A DNA stretch of 64,000 nt, taken from NCBI RefSeq assembly GCF_910592395.1, contig NC_088323.1, positions 6,324,001 to 6,388,000 on the forward strand, given 5' to 3'. This document shows positions 59,908-64,000 of the stretch, piece after piece. Position 1 is the stretch's first letter; every line of letters starts with the position of its first letter. Made by a program: the position numbers and the translations under genes. Source of the stretch: Lineus longissimus (lineage: Eukaryota; Nemertea; Pilidiophora; Heteronemertea; Lineidae). The notes under the pieces were generated by a model. It saw nothing but the letters and a program-made list of their open reading frames with translations, searched no databases and had not been told where the DNA came from.

Positions 59908-62900
59908 CAATCTTCGCCAATGTTCGTTTTCTCTTCGGGATTGACGGGATCGATGTTGTCTGGTCCCCTGCTCTCGATACGGGTGGAGAGGAGCAAGAGT
60001 TAGGTCAGGAGCCCAGACTATGATCGATGTGGCATGCCTCTCTGGGACCCCACTGCCTTGGGAGTGTACTGATTGAAGAACTTGTACCAGAAAGTCGCCA
60101 AAGAGACAATAGTTATGCGATGTTTCTTGGACAGTGAACGAGAGCGAACTCTAGTCTTTGTAGATGTTTTGTCTCCTCTGAATGTCACAACTTTCAGCGA
60201 AGTTGTTATCATGAGATTTGTACTCCCCTTTCCAGGCTCTTCTGCAAACTAAAAGCCATGTGTATATGACAAGTGAGATGTGTAATGGCGTTAGGGAGCG
60301 AGAACAGCAAGATTCGGGCACTTCCCCTGCGAAATTCGACTGGATATTGTCGGCAAAAGCCCGCATTGGGGTATGTTGGATTTCAGGCCAGTCCGATTGT
60401 CACCAGTTCAGAGGGCGATTACCTGATAGTTATGTGGCATTCCGTCAAACGGTTAACTCTTACACATCCTTTGTAAATTAGTGTTGCTAATGCCAGCAGG
60501 ATGACTAAGTGACAGAAACTTTCATGTGTAATAGCCTTAAAAATTTATGATCGTTCTAATGGTTTTGGCCTTCTGTTTCAGCGTGGTTTTAAGATTGAAG
60601 GACAGGGATGTCACAGAGGTCTGGAAAAACTATTGCTAACTAGAATACACTCGCATCTGGAACACCTGCTGTGAGAGAGGGCTGGGGACGCACTAGGAAA
60701 GATGTTCTTTCCAGGCATGTTGCCAGTGCCACAAAGAACAGAACTGAAGTTGGTTCCAGTTTAAATATGAACTTGAATTATCAGAGGCTGTCCATGAGAG
60801 CCTCTGCATGCACCCTACAGTAAAAGGACAAGCAGCTTGGTTTGACCTGGAGAAATATCCACCGACTAGGTGCCAACATGACATAATGAGGGCACTGATA
60901 ATTGATGCCCTGAATTTGCCTCCTTAGCAAGTTGTCGCATGTTTGTTGTTTCGTGAGAAATATTCTGTGCTGTAAAGCATGCATTTTGGAATGATTCCTT
61001 TTGCCTGTGATCTGACCCTGTGCGAGACATTGATGCAGATCATAGAACTCGGTGAGATGGTGACAGCTGGTTTGGAAGAAGACTCGTCAGTGTGTGTGTA
61101 AAAAAATTCAGAAGAAATTTGGCTGCAGTCAAGACCTCCTTGCAGTGAAAAGCTTGAAGTGTTACAAATTCAGGCACTCTTGTTGAGTTAGAGATATTTT
61201 TCGACCTACATGGTTTCAAGGAAGATGAGATGGAGAGATGACAACATACATGGAGAGACATGTGTCCATTACATAAAGGTCTGTGTGTGTATCCTGAAGA
61301 GGGATGAGTTGACTTTTGAAGAAGCAAATATTTCGGGTAAGAAAATTGTTCTTCATATTCCGTCAACAAGTTGAAAAGCTGTCAAAAGCATTGACATTTC
61401 TTGCCCTTCATTCAGGCAAGAGAAGTTTGAAGTACCATACAGCTTCAAATTCATGTCCATAGATTAAATCTTGATTTCTGCTCAAATAATGAACAAAAAT
61501 CTGCTCATCATCAAATCACCTCAGACAGCTGATTATCTGGAGATGTTATTTAGTATTTCATCACATTAATACACCATCCAAGGCATCTTGTGATGAATAA
61601 CAGCAGGAGTTCCCTCTGTGGACTGAAGGTAGGTTGGCCTAACAAGGCATGAGAAACTGGAATTTCCATCATTTTATCTTGCTGAATGTATGCAACAAGT
61701 TACTGCCAACTATTCACAGAGTCTGAGCAAACGTGATGGTTGTCTGTATTGCACTTCAGACCAGTGATCTGCTTATGGCAGGTATGGCACTTGTTTCTAA
61801 AACAGCTTCGTATTTGCCTAGTGTCTTCATATTTGGCAGATGATCATCTAGGTGTGGAAAAGCCAGGAGACCGTTCAGCGTCATTTATTTTGTTTAGAAA
61901 ATTTTATTAATGAAAACTGGTCCTTTACAGCTCCTCCATGAGATGGCACAGACTGGAAAAGAGAAAAGCTGCCGCACCATCGTCCTTTTGGTAGCAAGCC
62001 AAGGTCAGTCCACATGCTAAGGGTTGCAACTCCAACACCACTAACAAGATTTCACTGTAATCATCTGACTGGAGAAAATGATGAAGGAATCTACAATGTC
62101 GTTGCAAGGAAAAGCAATCTTGGAATACAAGGTTCAGGTGTGCAATGTGAATCTGTGCAGGATAGTTGTACAGTAGCCTGCCTGCCGGATAACTTATCAG
62201 AAAGCAAGTATAACCAGAATGATGAGAATAATAAGTCAAAAAGTTTATAACAGATTTAAGTTATAACACTGGTCAAGTGCTGTCCTGTTGTGTTCCTTTA
62301 ATAGAAATTTTTACATTCTAAATAGTTATGGGCCCCAGACCAACAGTCTGGGGACCATATTGAGATTGCTGGAAGTTCTACATTCTTCTATCTGTTCACC
62401 CACAAACATTATTGTGAGTGTTCTCTAAAGCACCTAAATAAACGAAAAATCTTTCTTCCGTATACCACCAAACATAACCCCAACCATTCAACGTCACCAA
62501 AGACTATTCGAAATTTGGATAATTTTGATGACTTTGAAGCGTTTTTATGCGCCGATTTTTCTGATTTGCTTTCAAATCTCCGGCAAGATTCGGTCAATCT
62601 GTCAATCGCACGTACATAAGCATAAGCTCCGCCCCGTAATGGTGACGTCATATCCTCATGCATCATGGCGGCGGTATCTCTTTGCCGAAGTGGGGGATCC
62701 CCCGAAGTGGCGAGCTGTCGAGTATTTTGAGCAAAGAACGACGGTTGAATGAAGGAATAAAATAAAGGAATAGCCTTAAAAGCTTATCGATGATCCATCC
62801 TGCCCATCTGAAAAGGTTAGGGTGTTGTTTAAATGTTATTGAGCGTGTGATTTTGAGAAAGCGCGAGCATGTTTGTCCGGAAATAGATCATCCGCGAAAC

Positions 62901-64000
62901 GGAATAGACTTCAATCCGTGTGGGCCCGTGGGGGCTATCAAATTTGCTTGTCTATAAAAAAGGATTTAATTGAATTGTCATCTCAAAACAAAACGTAGTA
63001 CAGTAGACTTCACCTTAGTCAAACCTATTGGGACCATAGATTTTTCTTCGACTTACACGAAGTCTACTTAGGTGATGATTATTCAAAAGAAAAGCATGAA
63101 ATTTGCTTCAACTTAATCAGATCTCGGCATATGCAAGTTCAACATTGGCAAGGTTGACTGTGTCTTCAATTTTCATGACACGGCATACCTTTTCAAATGA
63201 CAACTCAATTATTCCTAAATGGACCAAAGCAGCTGTGCCTGCCATGAAAACCACCACCACTAGCCAATTCTGAGGAAAACCAGATGCTGCTACTATGTTA
63301 GACCTATGGACAACTCCAAAATACAGAAGTACTTGATTTAATCCCACAAAGCAACCACCTTCTTTGCTCTTCTACCCAGGTGCCTCCCTACCTCACAACT
63401 TCCATTGTACATCTTCACACCTCCCTCAACCCTAATTAGTGGGGACCATTCAATTTGCTGCCAAGCAAATTCATAGTTCTAGTTGTTAGTCAGTAGTGCT
63501 GGCAAGTTCCTGGCGGATAAGTGAACTGCAATCACTGTACAATGTCCTTGTGCATTTGACAACCCCCTCTTAGTAAGCCAGAGGCCTTTCATGGAGCTGT
63601 TTCTAAAAACTCTTGTCTTTGTAGAAGAAGTCATTAAAATCAAAAGAATTATTTTCAGCACCTCAACGGGAAAACCACTGGTAATTGAAGCTGGTAGATC
63701 GCCGTGACATCTCTCGTAAACAAGCTGGGTAATGGACAAGGATCACATCAACCAAGTCTTGAACCGATACTAGGCCCCTTCCATTCTGACTGGAAAAGAC
63801 ATCTCTCATCTTAATAGAGAGGTGTCCTGATTAGAGAGGTCAAATTGAATTGAAACAACCAATTTGGGATCAAAACTAGTGTTGTCCTTAGTAGAGAGGT
63901 GTCTGCTAAGGGAGGTTCTACCGCTTATTTTAGGCATAGCAACCCTGCCAGAGTGATTGCGGAGCTCCTGGCAATGCACACCTGGATCCGGAGCCTAAGA
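59908..64000. other. Non-coding or unrecognised, 4.1 kb
   Basis: Many short open frames occur, none with a recognisable domain or a splice-bounded exon series. Near 63808-63915 GAGAGGTGTCCTGATTAG-like motifs repeat, probably a repeat-family fragment. An exon of a gene extending beyond the window cannot be excluded. Confidence 0.4.

Overview
This is a eukaryotic (animal) window. Genes are split into small exons with GT-AG introns, a cloverleaf tRNA gene is present, and the space between genes is filled with minisatellites, LINE remains, tRNA-derived SINE pieces and small TTAA or inverted-repeat elements. The secreted protein families (astacin with ShKT, PAN/apple, sushi, LamG-like, CAP) and the dispersed repeats (an AGCTCACCTC hairpin element with CGT runs, and elements ending in CTATAGGCAGGAGCAGG) suggest a marine lophotrochozoan such as a mollusc, annelid or brachiopod. 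That placement is inference; I cannot name a species.

Layout. 1-3.3 kb is a 41-bp satellite. 3.3-8.8 kb has no gene but holds two long palindromes with a tRNA-like arm and several duplications. 8.8-10.2 kb is a 5'-truncated LINE. A tRNA-Leu(UAG) gene is at 10.65 kb (minus). Gene A (11.7-14.9 kb, plus) encodes a signal peptide, a PAN domain and two LamG-like domains. 15.87-17.95 kb (minus) carries three exons of an ARHGAP21/23-type PDZ region with a small transposon at its edge. 17.9-20.5 kb is repeats. Two tandem astacin metalloprotease genes follow (20.6-24.5 and 25.1-29.3 kb, plus); only the second has a ShKT tail. 29.3-35.3 kb is non-coding with a LINE fragment and a 51-bp minisatellite. 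A CAP/GAPR-1-like gene (35.3-37.0 kb, plus) lacks a visible first exon. Gene B (38.3-46.1 kb, minus) is a mosaic of signal peptide, three sushi domains, an acidic linker and three PAN domains. Gene C (46.8-50.1 kb, minus) has the same architecture as Gene A. A zinc-dependent cyclase/kynurenine-formamidase-like secreted enzyme lies at 51.3-53.0 kb (minus). 53-64 kb has no gene I can support.

I assembled gene models by hand from splice consensus and reading phase. Every complete model closes in frame: 625, 254, 297, 603, 661 and 291 residues for Gene A, astacin 1, astacin 2, Gene B, Gene C and the cyclase.

Most genes here encode extracellular products: two proteases, three adhesive or lectin-like mosaics, one CAP-family protein and one secreted or membrane-tethered hydrolase. 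Joint use in a secretion, mucus or matrix is a testable idea, not something the sequence proves.
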